Below are positions 1 through 7,195 of a DNA stretch of 8,564 nt, piece after piece. Numbering within the stretch: position 1 is the first letter of the stretch; each line of letters starts with the position of its first letter. Position numbers and translations under genes: made by a program. Source of the stretch: Armatimonadota bacterium (lineage in GTDB: Bacteria; Sysuimicrobiota; Sysuimicrobiia; Sysuimicrobiales; Kaftiobacteriaceae); contig JAIBHM010000121.1 in the NCBI GenBank assembly GCA_020028535.1, positions 1-8,564 on the forward strand, given 5' to 3'. The notes beneath the pieces were generated by a model, which had not been told where the DNA came from, did no database searches, and saw nothing but the letters and a program-made list of their open reading frames with translations.

Positions 1-1458
1 CTTCGCCGGCTGACGGGCCAGAGCTACTTCATCTTCCCCCACGAGCTGTGGCCGATCTACGTGTTTATCGACTACACGGAGATCCCCGCGATCATCGCGA
101 CCTCAGCTGTCTATCTCCATTCGCTCGGCAAGCGCAACACACTGCAGGCCTGGCTCGCGCTCTTTGCCCTGAACGTCCAGTGGCTGCATCTCTTCTGGAT
201 TACCGACGAGATCGTGGCGGAGCGGCTGGCCGGAACCGTGCCGGTGGGATTGCCGGCGTGGCTCGCCTGGGTCGCGATCCTGATTGATTATCTCGAAGTT
301 CCGGTGATGGTCGACACGGTTCGCCGTCTCATCCGGGAGCTCCGCGAGCTCCCGATGGGCGAGGAAGTCCAGTTGTGGAAGAACCACTGGCAGGAAGAAG
401 GTGATGCGGCCTACGTGTATCGCCGCCTTGCGGCGCGCGAACGCGAGGAAGCGCGGGCACGCCTCTATCGACAGCTCGCCGAGGTCGAGGATCAGCACGT
501 CGAGCGATGGGCCACGATTCTTGAGCGAGCCGGTGTGCAGAGCGGTCCGCACCGGCCCAGCCTTCGAGTCCTTCTGCTGTCTGCAGCCGGCCGGCTGATC
601 GGCTGGCAGTTGCCCGCCACGATTTTGCTGGCGGAGGAGCGCCGTGAGATGGAGGGCTACCTTCAGGCCTCACGCATATACACGCGCCCGGACGCCGTGG
701 AGACCGCGACCGTGCTGGCCAAAGAGGCGGCCGGCCATGCCGAGCAGTTGAGCGATTTGCTTGGCATCGGTCCGGAGCCGTGGCATCGCACTCACGTGGT
801 GTTCCTGCTTCAGGACAGTTTGAGCAGCGCGGCGACGGCGCTCATGATCAGCGTGGGGCTGATTGCCGGCCTGGCGGGAACAGGAGGGTCGAATACGTTC
901 GTGCAGACCGCCGGAGCGGCAGCCGCAATCGCCGTGGCCTGCGCGCTGGGGGCGGTGAAATACCTCACGGGCAAGGGTGAACGGGAGCAGCTCGAGCGGG
1001 AGCTGGCCATGGAACGCGAAGAGCTGCGGCTCATGCCCGATCTCGAGGAGAACGAGCTGGCGCTCATCTACCGCGCCCGCGGGCTCGATCCGGAAGAAGC
1101 ACGCAAGACCGCCAAGCTCGTGATGCGCAATCCGGAGAGCGCTCTGGCAGAGAAGTTGCAGTCCGAATTCGGGAACCTGGAGCCCCCGCTCGCACCACTG
1201 CGCGCCGGATGGATCACAGGATTGAGCGCCTTCCTCGGAGCGTCCATCCCCATCGTCCCCTTCGCTGGGGCGCGCGGCGAGTCTGTCCTGTTGTTGTCAC
1301 TGACCTTTTCGGGATTGGCCGCCATCGCGATCGGCGTCATCCGCAGCGTGCTCACCGGCGGCAGCGCCACGCGGCACGCACTGCAATTCGTGATCCTCGC
1401 GGCAGGGATGGCCCTCATCGGATTCTTCGCGGGGCGCTGGTTACTGCCCGGGCTGTAG
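1..1458 (+). CDS. VIT1/CCC1-family metal transporter with ferritin-like domain and extra N-terminal membrane module (5' partial)
   Basis: The frame is open from base 1, and the residues before the GTG at 61 already look like part of a membrane helix, so the start is probably outside the window. Counting from 61, three hydrophobic helices lie at about residues 8-22, 28-48 and 62-84. A soluble ferritin-like domain follows at about 105-235, with candidate iron ligands E113, E143 and H146 (E-x-x-H), E192/E193/E196, and E222/H226. The VIT1/CCC1 domain covers about 244-465: two hydrophobic helices, a charged cytoplasmic segment (about 300-375) with the family's E-L-x-x-I-Y pattern, then C-terminal helices. 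In known ferritin-VIT1 proteins such as MbfA, the ferritin-like domain delivers iron for membrane transport. By inference this one moves iron or manganese across the inner membrane. The N-terminal membrane module is not part of the standard architecture. It is probably the first visible gene of an operon with the acetyltransferase 4 nt downstream. Confidence 0.85.
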   Translation, partial: LRRLTGQSYFIFPHELWPIYVFIDYTEIPAIIATSAVYLHSLGKRNTLQAWLALFALNVQWLHLFWITDEIVAERLAGTVPVGLPAWLAWVAILIDYLEVPVMVDTVRRLIRELRELPMGEEVQLWKNHWQEEGDAAYVYRRLAAREREEARARLYRQLAEVEDQHVERWATILERAGVQSGPHRPSLRVLLLSAAGRLIGWQLPATILLAEERREMEGYLQASRIYTRPDAVETATVLAKEAAGHAEQLSDLLGIGPEPWHRTHVVFLLQDSLSSAATALMISVGLIAGLAGTGGSNTFVQTAGAAAAIAVACALGAVKYLTGKGEREQLERELAMEREELRLMPDLEENELALIYRARGLDPEEARKTAKLVMRNPESALAEKLQSEFGNLEPPLAPLRAGWITGLSAFLGASIPIVPFAGARGESVLLLSLTFSGLAAIAIGVIRSVLTGGSATRHALQFVILAAGMALIGFFAGRWLLPGL

Positions 1459-1462
1459 GCTG

Positions 1463-2413
1463 ATGACCATTCGTCCCTTCGAGGATCACGACTACCCGGG
1501 CATCGTGTCGGTGGGGAATGCGATCTACAGCGATTATCCGTGGTCTGTCGATGAGACTCGCCATGAAGACGCCCGCTTCGATGGAGTGAGGTTCGTGCAA
1601 CGGCGGTTCGTCGCCGCGCTGCCGGACGGCCGGGTCGTCGCGCATAGTGGGTTCCACCACGTTCCAAACATGTACCACCCGCAGAAGTTCTGGGTCGACG
1701 TGCTGGTGCATCCGGAATTCCAGCGGCGGGGATTCGGCAGCCGGCTCTATGACCACCTGATGGCTGGTCTCGCGCCGTCTCGGCCTGTGATGCTCTGGAG
1801 CAACGTGCGCGAGACCTTCGCGGACAGCCTCCGATTCGCCAAGCGGCGCGGCTTCGCCGAGATTCGCCGGGCATGGGAATCGCGGCTGGACGTTGCATCC
1901 TTCAACCCCGCGCCGTTTCAGGCCAGAGCGGAGGCGGCCATGAACCGCATGGCCGTGGTCACCGTGGCCGAGGAGCGCGAGCGAGATCCGCGGTGCCGGG
2001 AGAAGCTCTATGACATGCACGTCGAGGTTTTGGCAGACGTCCCGCAGCCTGACGCCTACACGCCTCAGACGATCGACCAGTTTCAGCAGCGGCTGCTGGA
2101 CAACCCCGCCTACGTCCCCGGCGGCCACTTCCTGGCCAAGGACGACAACCGCTACATCGCAGAGAGCTTCGTGTTTCGGAGCGAGGAGCGTCCCGACGTT
2201 CTGTACCAGGGGCTCACCGCCACCCGGCGCGAATACCGGGGGCGCGGCATCGCCCTCGCGCTCAAACTGCGCGTGGTGGCCTTTGCGAAACAACGTGGAT
2301 ACCGCGAAATCCGCACGTGGAATGACACGCTGAATGCCCCGATGCTGCACATCAACGAGACCATGGGCTTCGTGCGGCAGCCGGCGTGGGTCATGCTCGC
2401 GAAAGCGCCATGA
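1463..2413 (+). CDS. Tandem-GNAT-domain N-acetyltransferase
   Basis: A 316-residue protein with two GNAT acetyl-CoA-binding folds in a row. The first domain (about 1-145) has the pyrophosphate loop Q87-R-R-G-F-G92 after the strand ending V-H-P. The second (about 165-312) has R259-G-R-G-I-A264 and, near its end, the pattern N291-x-x-M-x-x-x-N298-x-x-M-G-F. That pattern is typical of the active C-terminal domain of double GNAT proteins such as mycothiol synthase. The GNAT family transfers an acetyl group from acetyl-CoA to an amine; the acceptor here is not recognisable. The length fits the double-GNAT group. The ATG lies 4 nt after the transporter stop, and its ribosome-binding site is weak (TAGG just upstream), so translational coupling is likely. 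Its stop overlaps the next start. MshD itself is unlikely because overall similarity is limited to the fold motifs. The class is certain, the substrate unknown. Confidence 0.9.
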   Translation: MTIRPFEDHDYPGIVSVGNAIYSDYPWSVDETRHEDARFDGVRFVQRRFVAALPDGRVVAHSGFHHVPNMYHPQKFWVDVLVHPEFQRRGFGSRLYDHLMAGLAPSRPVMLWSNVRETFADSLRFAKRRGFAEIRRAWESRLDVASFNPAPFQARAEAAMNRMAVVTVAEERERDPRCREKLYDMHVEVLADVPQPDAYTPQTIDQFQQRLLDNPAYVPGGHFLAKDDNRYIAESFVFRSEERPDVLYQGLTATRREYRGRGIALALKLRVVAFAKQRGYREIRTWNDTLNAPMLHINETMGFVRQPAWVMLAKAP

Positions 2414-3654
2414 AACCCGGGCCGACTGTCCAGGTTCCCACGCGCGAGGATCCGTGGGAGATGGCGCTGCGGCAGTTCAACCGCGCCGCCGACCACCTCC
2501 CTCTGAAACGCGGCATCCGGGAGTTTCTCGTATATCCGCACCGTGAATTGACCGTGAATTTCCCCGTCCACATGGACGACGGCTCGGTGCGGGTGTTCAC
2601 CGGCTACCGCGTCCACCACAGTACAGTGCTCGGCCCCACAAAGGGTGGGATCCGGTACAGCACGCACGTAAATCTCAACGAGGTGCGCGCGCTCGCCATG
2701 TGGATGTCGTGGAAGTGCGCGCTGATGCACCTGCCTTACGGAGGTGCGAAAGGCGGCGTGGCGGTCGAGCCCAAGCAGCTCTCCCGCGGAGAACTGGAGC
2801 GTCTGACTCGCCGGTTCGCCACGGAGATCAGCGTCGTCGTCGGCCCGCAGAGCGACATCCCGGCGCCGGACGTCGGAACCAACGACCAGATCATGGCCTG
2901 GATCATGGATACCTACAGCATGCACCGCGGCCACTCCGTCCCCGCCGTCGTCACGGGGAAGCCGGTCAGCATCGGTGGGTCGGCGGGGCGCCGCGAGGCC
3001 ACGGCCGCCCGGACCCGGAAGTTCGCACTCGAAGGCGCCCAGGTGGTGGTGCAGGGCTTCGGCAACGTCGGCTCGGTCGCGGCGTATCTCCTGCACGACC
3101 AGGGCTGCCGCATCGTCGGGCTGAGCGACGTGTACAGCGGTATTTTCAATCCAGCAGGTCTTGATCCGCGCGCCGTGCTCGAGTACGTCGCGCAGACCGG
3201 CCGGGTGGAGGGCTTCCCGGGTACCCAGACGGTCACGAACACGGAGCTGCTCGAGCTTCCCTGCGACATCCTCGTCCCGGCCGCCATCGAAGGGCAGATC
3301 ACGCGCGCCAATGCGGCCCAGATCAAGGCAAAGATTATTGTAGAAGGGGCCAACGGCCCCACCACCCCCGACGCCGACGACATCCTGACCGACCGGGGCG
3401 TATTCGTCGTCCCGGACATCCTCGCCAACGCCGGTGGCGTGATCGTCTCCTACTTCGAATGGGTGCAGGACCTCAGTTCCCTCTTCTGGACCGAGGAGGA
3501 GATCAACGCGCGCCTGGAGCCGATCATGGTGCAGGCATTCAAGGGCGTCGTGCGTCTGGCCGCTGAGCGGGAGGTCGACTTGAGAACGTCGGCGTTGATC
3601 TATGCGGTGAGACGGGTCGCCGACGCGTTGCTTGTCCGAGGCATCTATCCCTAG
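2410..3654 (+). CDS. gdhA: Glutamate dehydrogenase (Glu/Leu/Phe/Val dehydrogenase family), with an apparent 10-residue internal deletion
   Basis: A 414-residue cytoplasmic enzyme that interconverts glutamate and 2-oxoglutarate plus ammonia with NAD(P). The N-terminal substrate domain carries G-P-T-K78-G-G-I-R, the catalytic P-Y-G-G-A-K114-G-G loop and P-A-P-D154. The Rossmann domain carries G-F-G-N-V-G at 216-221. K78 and S347 (A-G-G-V-I-V-S) match the residues that bind the glutamate side-chain carboxylate in clostridial enzymes, which favours glutamate over leucine or phenylalanine. I chose the ATG at 2410 because it makes a 4-nt ATGA overlap with the acetyltransferase stop; an in-frame GTG at 2386 would add eight unrelated residues. 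Oddity: between the G-G-S-x-G-R motif and the Rossmann strand the protein is 10 residues shorter than usual. E-A-T-A199 runs directly into A200-R-T-R, which removes most of a conserved helix. Activity may therefore be impaired. The gene is otherwise intact to the C-terminus. Confidence 0.93.
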   Translation: MKPGPTVQVPTREDPWEMALRQFNRAADHLPLKRGIREFLVYPHRELTVNFPVHMDDGSVRVFTGYRVHHSTVLGPTKGGIRYSTHVNLNEVRALAMWMSWKCALMHLPYGGAKGGVAVEPKQLSRGELERLTRRFATEISVVVGPQSDIPAPDVGTNDQIMAWIMDTYSMHRGHSVPAVVTGKPVSIGGSAGRREATAARTRKFALEGAQVVVQGFGNVGSVAAYLLHDQGCRIVGLSDVYSGIFNPAGLDPRAVLEYVAQTGRVEGFPGTQTVTNTELLELPCDILVPAAIEGQITRANAAQIKAKIIVEGANGPTTPDADDILTDRGVFVVPDILANAGGVIVSYFEWVQDLSSLFWTEEEINARLEPIMVQAFKGVVRLAAEREVDLRTSALIYAVRRVADALLVRGIYP

Positions 3655-4898
3655 GTTGACATCCCTCGCGACGACGCGGGGACGAACGCTACTTTGAACG
3701 CGTGACTGCTGGCCTTGCCCATCGCAGTCTGCAGCGCCCGGCTGTACTCATCCAGCGGAAATCTGTGGGTGACGAGCGGGCTCAGGTCGAGGACGCGGCG
3801 TGCCAGCCAGTCCAGCGCGAGCTCCATCGTCCGCGCCCGCCGTCCCTGCCACGTCTCCCAGCGATAGATGTAACTGCCCGTGACATGCAGCTCTTTCAGC
3901 CAGAGCGGGGTCCAGTCCACGCCGCTGACAAATGATGCCAGGCCCAGGATGACGACCCGGCCGCCTGGACGCGTCAAGGCCAGTGCATCGTCAATGCTGC
4001 GCGACGAGCCGACGCACTCGATGGTCACGTCCGCCCCGCCGATCATCACGCGCTTGCCGATCATCGGCCGGCGGAGCACCCCGCGGACGAGGTCGGCAAT
4101 CTCCGCGTAGTGCGCGTCGCCGCGCCGCAGTCGCACCACATCCGAGGCCCCAAGCCGGCGCGCCATCTCACCCTGGAACGGGTACTTCACGAGGGCGATG
4201 ATCCGAGCCCCGATGCCCGCCGCCCGCAGCGCGGCGATCGCGCATTGCCCGATCACCCCACCGCCGATTACGAGGACCGTGTCCCGATCGGACGGCTGGT
4301 ACGTCACGATGGGGTGGATCGCACAGGCCAGGGGCTCCGCCATCAATGCATTCTCGTCGTTGATATCGTCGGGGAGCGGGAAGACCTGCGAGCGATGCGC
4401 CACAAAATTCTCCCCCCAGCTCCCGCCGGTATCCCGGCACGCCCCGATCATCAGTCCGGGGCTCACGTGCCCATCGGTCGTGCGCAGGCAAAGGTTGTAA
4501 TCTCCGCGCGCGCAGTTGGCGCAGGGCGGCTCAAACCCTCGCGCAGCGCAGGGCAGCGTCGGCTCCACCGTGACGCGCCGGCCCACCGCGAGGGCCCCTG
4601 CTCCCCGACCGGCCTCGGCGATCACGCCGACGTTCTCGTGGCCGATCACGAAGGGAAACGAGCTCAATGCGCTGAGCGCGGGGCTCGCGTCCAGGTGGAT
4701 GGTATGCAGATCGCTCCCGCAGATCCCGCCCAGCGTCATCCGCACGCGAACCCAATCATCACCGGGCAGCCGGGGTTCGCGGATGTCGCGAAATTGCAGC
4801 GGGGCGAAGGGCCCCCACAACGCCTCACGGCGGGCGCGGCTCACGAGTTTCGTGACCAGGAACCGGGGGATTGTGGGATTAAAGGTAAGGGCCTTCAA
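3651..4898 (-). CDS. Zinc-dependent medium-chain alcohol/polyol dehydrogenase
   Basis: A 415-residue NAD(P)-dependent zinc dehydrogenase of the MDR superfamily. The GroES-like catalytic domain has G-G-I-C60-G-S-D63-L-H and G-H87-E88, the catalytic-zinc ligands, with E188 in A-E-P-L-A. A structural-zinc lobe has C117, C126, C129 and C137; the first gap, eight residues, is longer than the usual two. The Rossmann fold starts at V-I-G212-G-G-V-I-G217. The substrate could be a sugar, polyol, threonine-like compound or simple alcohol; the sequence does not decide. I chose the TTG at 4896-4898 because the following K-A-L-T-F begins like the family's N-terminus and TTGA overlaps the aldolase stop, with AGG about 10 nt upstream. 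The frame stays open to 5069, but that extension is out-of-frame aldolase sequence rich in Arg and Gly. It is the last gene of the leftward operon, and its stop overlaps that of the convergent glutamate dehydrogenase. Confidence 0.9.
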   Translation of the reverse strand: MKALTFNPTIPRFLVTKLVSRARREALWGPFAPLQFRDIREPRLPGDDWVRVRMTLGGICGSDLHTIHLDASPALSALSSFPFVIGHENVGVIAEAGRGAGALAVGRRVTVEPTLPCAARGFEPPCANCARGDYNLCLRTTDGHVSPGLMIGACRDTGGSWGENFVAHRSQVFPLPDDINDENALMAEPLACAIHPIVTYQPSDRDTVLVIGGGVIGQCAIAALRAAGIGARIIALVKYPFQGEMARRLGASDVVRLRRGDAHYAEIADLVRGVLRRPMIGKRVMIGGADVTIECVGSSRSIDDALALTRPGGRVVILGLASFVSGVDWTPLWLKELHVTGSYIYRWETWQGRRARTMELALDWLARRVLDLSPLVTHRFPLDEYSRALQTAMGKASSHAFKVAFVPASSRGMST

Positions 4899-5977
4899 GA
4901 CATCGGGACCTGCCGGATGAACCCCTCTTCCAAACGGTTGAAGATGTCGTGCAGCGTAGGACCGGTGATCGTGAGACCGTGATTCTTCAGACCGACGACC
5001 GCGCGCGCGGGGTCGGGGGCCTGCCGCACGACGTCCGCCACGGCCTGGGCCAGCTGGATGGTCCCGCACGGGTAGTTGATCGTGGTGGACGAGATGTCTT
5101 CCATCCAGGCGTGCACGTGGACGATGGCGCCAACCTGCGGGTGCTCAGTGTAGATCATCCAGTGCTCGATGGCGTCCACCGAGACGCGCCGGGGTGTGAC
5201 GTTCGGGGGAACGCTCAAGAGCATCACGTTCCGCTCCGGGTCAAACCCTTTCACCATGAGGATGTCCCTGCCGACCGCTTTCATATTGGACTTGTCCACG
5301 CCGCTCGCGCTCATCCAGAACCGCGGGCGGTCCTTGCGCACGCTTAGGTTGCCGTAGCTCAGCCCGCCGATCCCGTAGAGGCGCTCGATGTGCCGCAGGT
5401 CGCGAGCGTCCACCATCTCGTGGATCGGGAACGGCGCGGGCAGCAGGTTCAGCGCGTCGAGCCTCTTTCCGGCCTCGCTCAATTGCCGGGTGAGGCTATC
5501 GCCTTCCCACAATTCGCGGGGCAGATCAGGCTGGAACTCATTGTCGATGACCAGCTGAGACGAGGCGAGCGGATGCAGCCGCTCGTAGATGTACTCGAAG
5601 TAGCGGTCGCCCTCACGCTCCGGGATGCGATAGTAGCCTTGTTCGAGCGTCACGAAGTACGTCGCCACATGGTCGCCTTCCCGCACGAGGTAGAGACACA
5701 GGTTGGCGAGCGACCGCACCAGCAGCGGATAGGCTTGCCGCAGCACGTTTTCGGGGCGCTGGTCCACCAGTGCGATCGAGACCACGAACACCGCCTTGGC
5801 CTTGCGCCGGTATGGCCGCGGTTTGGCCGGATCGATGAAGTTGAAGACGAGCCGCAATGCGGGATCATCGGGGTCGTCTACATATTGGTGGCCGTGGCGG
5901 GTGAAGACGTTGCGAAGGCCTTCGGCTGTGCGGGTGAGTGCGGGGTCGCCGCGATCGCCGACAAAGGTGAACTTCAT
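4895..5977 (-). CDS. Class II aldolase/adducin-family protein with uncharacterised N-terminal half
   Basis: A 360-residue protein. Residues about 185-355 form a class II aldolase/adducin domain with S-Y-G-N-L-S (207-212), S-A-S-G (223-226), the metal pair H287-V-H289 and the third metal ligand H333 in K-N-H-G-L. Members cleave or epimerise phosphorylated sugars or hydroxy acids using a divalent metal, often zinc. The catalytic position nineteen residues before the first His is D268. L-ribulose-5-phosphate 4-epimerase has Asp76 there, while fuculose-1-phosphate aldolase has Glu73. The first 180 residues are soluble, rich in charged and aromatic residues, and match no domain I can name. The ATG at 5977 has AAAGAGG only 2 nt upstream, which is close, but no other start fits. 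It lies 48 nt after the oxidoreductase, and its TGA overlaps the dehydrogenase TTG, so the three probably share a transcript. Fold certain; reaction and substrate unknown. Confidence 0.87.
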   Translation of the reverse strand: MKFTFVGDRGDPALTRTAEGLRNVFTRHGHQYVDDPDDPALRLVFNFIDPAKPRPYRRKAKAVFVVSIALVDQRPENVLRQAYPLLVRSLANLCLYLVREGDHVATYFVTLEQGYYRIPEREGDRYFEYIYERLHPLASSQLVIDNEFQPDLPRELWEGDSLTRQLSEAGKRLDALNLLPAPFPIHEMVDARDLRHIERLYGIGGLSYGNLSVRKDRPRFWMSASGVDKSNMKAVGRDILMVKGFDPERNVMLLSVPPNVTPRRVSVDAIEHWMIYTEHPQVGAIVHVHAWMEDISSTTINYPCGTIQLAQAVADVVRQAPDPARAVVGLKNHGLTITGPTLHDIFNRLEEGFIRQVPMS

Positions 5978-6025
5978 CGCCTCTTTAGATTCACAACAGA
6001 CAATCCCTATCCTGCCGGCGCCCCG
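5978..6025 (-). other. Short intergenic spacer within the leftward operon
   Basis: These 48 nt lie between the oxidoreductase stop and the aldolase ATG and are the only real gap in the leftward operon. The half next to the aldolase is AT-richer than its surroundings and contains AAAGAGG as a ribosome-binding site. No terminator and no convincing promoter is visible, so read-through is the simplest view. Confidence 0.4.
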
Positions 6026-7195
6026 TTATCCTAGGATGCCCTGGATATGCTTGCCCCGGATCAATCTGCCCGAAGCAAACCGTGAGAGCGCGAAGGACGA
6101 GATATCGATTTCGGGCTGCTCCCCCAGTATCAGCGCGGCAAGACACTCGCCGAGGGCAGGACCCAGCTTGAACCCGTGCCCGCTGAATCCCGCGGCGACA
6201 AACAGCCCCTCGACGGCGTCCACGTGACCGAGGACGGGCTGCCAGTCGGGCGTGATGTCATACACGCTCGCGTATCCTCCGCGCACACCGGCCTCGGATG
6301 CGCCGGGATAGCGGTGGGCCCACAGCCGGCTGACGCGTGTGACGAACTCAAAGTCCACGCCCTGGCTGAAGTCGTCGGCGGACACGACTTGCTCCGCCTC
6401 TTCTTCCAAGACGCCGGCAAGTACGCTCGATCGCGATTCCGGACGCGCGTAGAATCCCTGGGTCATATCCTCGATCACCACTTCCAGGCGGCCGAAGTCC
6501 GCGGGCGGCTCGAGCTGCACCACCTGCTGGCGTGACGCCTGGATCGGCACGTTGATCCCTGCGGTCGACATTACGTGAGGTGTCCAGGGCCCGGCCGCGA
6601 CTAGCACGCGGGCCGACGTGATCGGCCCGCGGGTAGTGTCCAGTCCCGTGACTCTCCCATTCTCCGTGACGATCCGCTCTGCCCGCGTTGCCTCCCAGAT
6701 CTCAGCGCCGGCCCGCCGTGCTGCTGCGGCAAAACTGGTGGTGGTGGCATAGCCATCGGCGTAGCCGGAATCCGGCTCGAACGCGGCGCCGCCCACATCG
6801 TCCAGGCTCATGCGCGGATCGAGCCGCGCAATCTCCTCAGGAGAGAGGATCGACGTGCGGACGCCCAGGCGGCGCTGGAGGGCGACGTTCTCCTGGACCG
6901 CGGGCAGCTGCGCGTGCGTGGCCAGGAGAAGGAAGCCGGCGCGGGTGAAATCCGCCGTGCCGCCGGTGAGATCTTCGAACCGGGTGAACATCTCGAGGCT
7001 GCGGACGGCCAGGCGAATCAGCGGCTCGTACGAGTAGTGGAGGCGGATAATTCCGATGGACTTGGCGGTGGGCCCCGCGCCGACGGTGGCGCGTTCGACG
7101 AGGAGGATCTTGCCGGCGTTCCGCTGCGCCAGTTGGAACGCCGTGCTGGCGCCGGTGACGCCTCCGCCGACGATCACGACATCTGCAGCGGGCAC
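6026..7195 (-). CDS. FAD-dependent oxidoreductase, DAO family (sarcosine/glycine oxidase-like)
   Basis: A 389-residue flavoprotein of the D-amino-acid oxidase/sarcosine oxidase (SoxB-like) family, which oxidises amines, N-methyl amino acids or amino acids to imines. FAD binding is shown by V-V-I-V-G-G-G-V-T-G at residues 6-15, the ribose-binding E34 and A-A-G-P-W at 200-204. The family's C-terminal signature G-F-S-G-H-G lies at 336-341. The Cys that carries covalent FAD in monomeric sarcosine oxidase (five residues before T-P-D) is S310 here, so FAD is probably non-covalent. There is no signal peptide or membrane helix; it should be cytoplasmic. The start is a GTG at 7193-7195: an in-frame TGA lies just upstream and GAGG sits 4 nt before it. 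It is the first gene of the leftward operon, and its promoter should lie in or beyond the 55-nt divergent gap. The exact substrate cannot be read from the sequence. Confidence 0.9.
   Translation of the reverse strand: MPAADVVIVGGGVTGASTAFQLAQRNAGKILLVERATVGAGPTAKSIGIIRLHYSYEPLIRLAVRSLEMFTRFEDLTGGTADFTRAGFLLLATHAQLPAVQENVALQRRLGVRTSILSPEEIARLDPRMSLDDVGGAAFEPDSGYADGYATTTSFAAAARRAGAEIWEATRAERIVTENGRVTGLDTTRGPITSARVLVAAGPWTPHVMSTAGINVPIQASRQQVVQLEPPADFGRLEVVIEDMTQGFYARPESRSSVLAGVLEEEAEQVVSADDFSQGVDFEFVTRVSRLWAHRYPGASEAGVRGGYASVYDITPDWQPVLGHVDAVEGLFVAAGFSGHGFKLGPALGECLAALILGEQPEIDISSFALSRFASGRLIRGKHIQGILG

Noticed and set aside
1068..1898. Minus-strand open frame rich in Arg, Pro and Ser opposite the transporter end
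   Set aside because: Low-complexity composition typical of a shadow frame in high-GC DNA.
1415..2350. Long minus-strand open frame (311 codons) opposite the acetyltransferase
   Set aside because: It is antisense to a clearly recognisable double-GNAT gene, has no recognisable motif, and is expected from high-GC codon bias on the opposite strand.
2386..2409. Earlier GTG start for glutamate dehydrogenase
   Set aside because: The ATG at 2410 gives the standard ATGA overlap and a usual length; the extension adds eight residues with no family match.
2152..3096. Long minus-strand open frame across the acetyltransferase/glutamate dehydrogenase junction
   Set aside because: It spans two real genes on the other strand and its translation has no family features.
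3663..3681. Imperfect GC-rich hairpin (CCC-T-CGCG / CGCGGGG) just after the glutamate dehydrogenase stop, considered as a terminator
   Set aside because: The stem is short with a bulged T, no T-tract follows on either strand, and it lies within the alcohol dehydrogenase coding end.
4110..4982. Plus-strand open frame (290 codons) opposite the alcohol dehydrogenase
   Set aside because: The minus strand encodes intact zinc and Rossmann motifs here; the plus-strand product has none.
4899..5069. Upstream extension of the alcohol dehydrogenase to a start at 5069
   Set aside because: The 57 extra residues are Arg/Gly/Pro-rich and lie wholly within the aldolase gene in another frame; the TTG at 4898 gives a family-like N-terminus.
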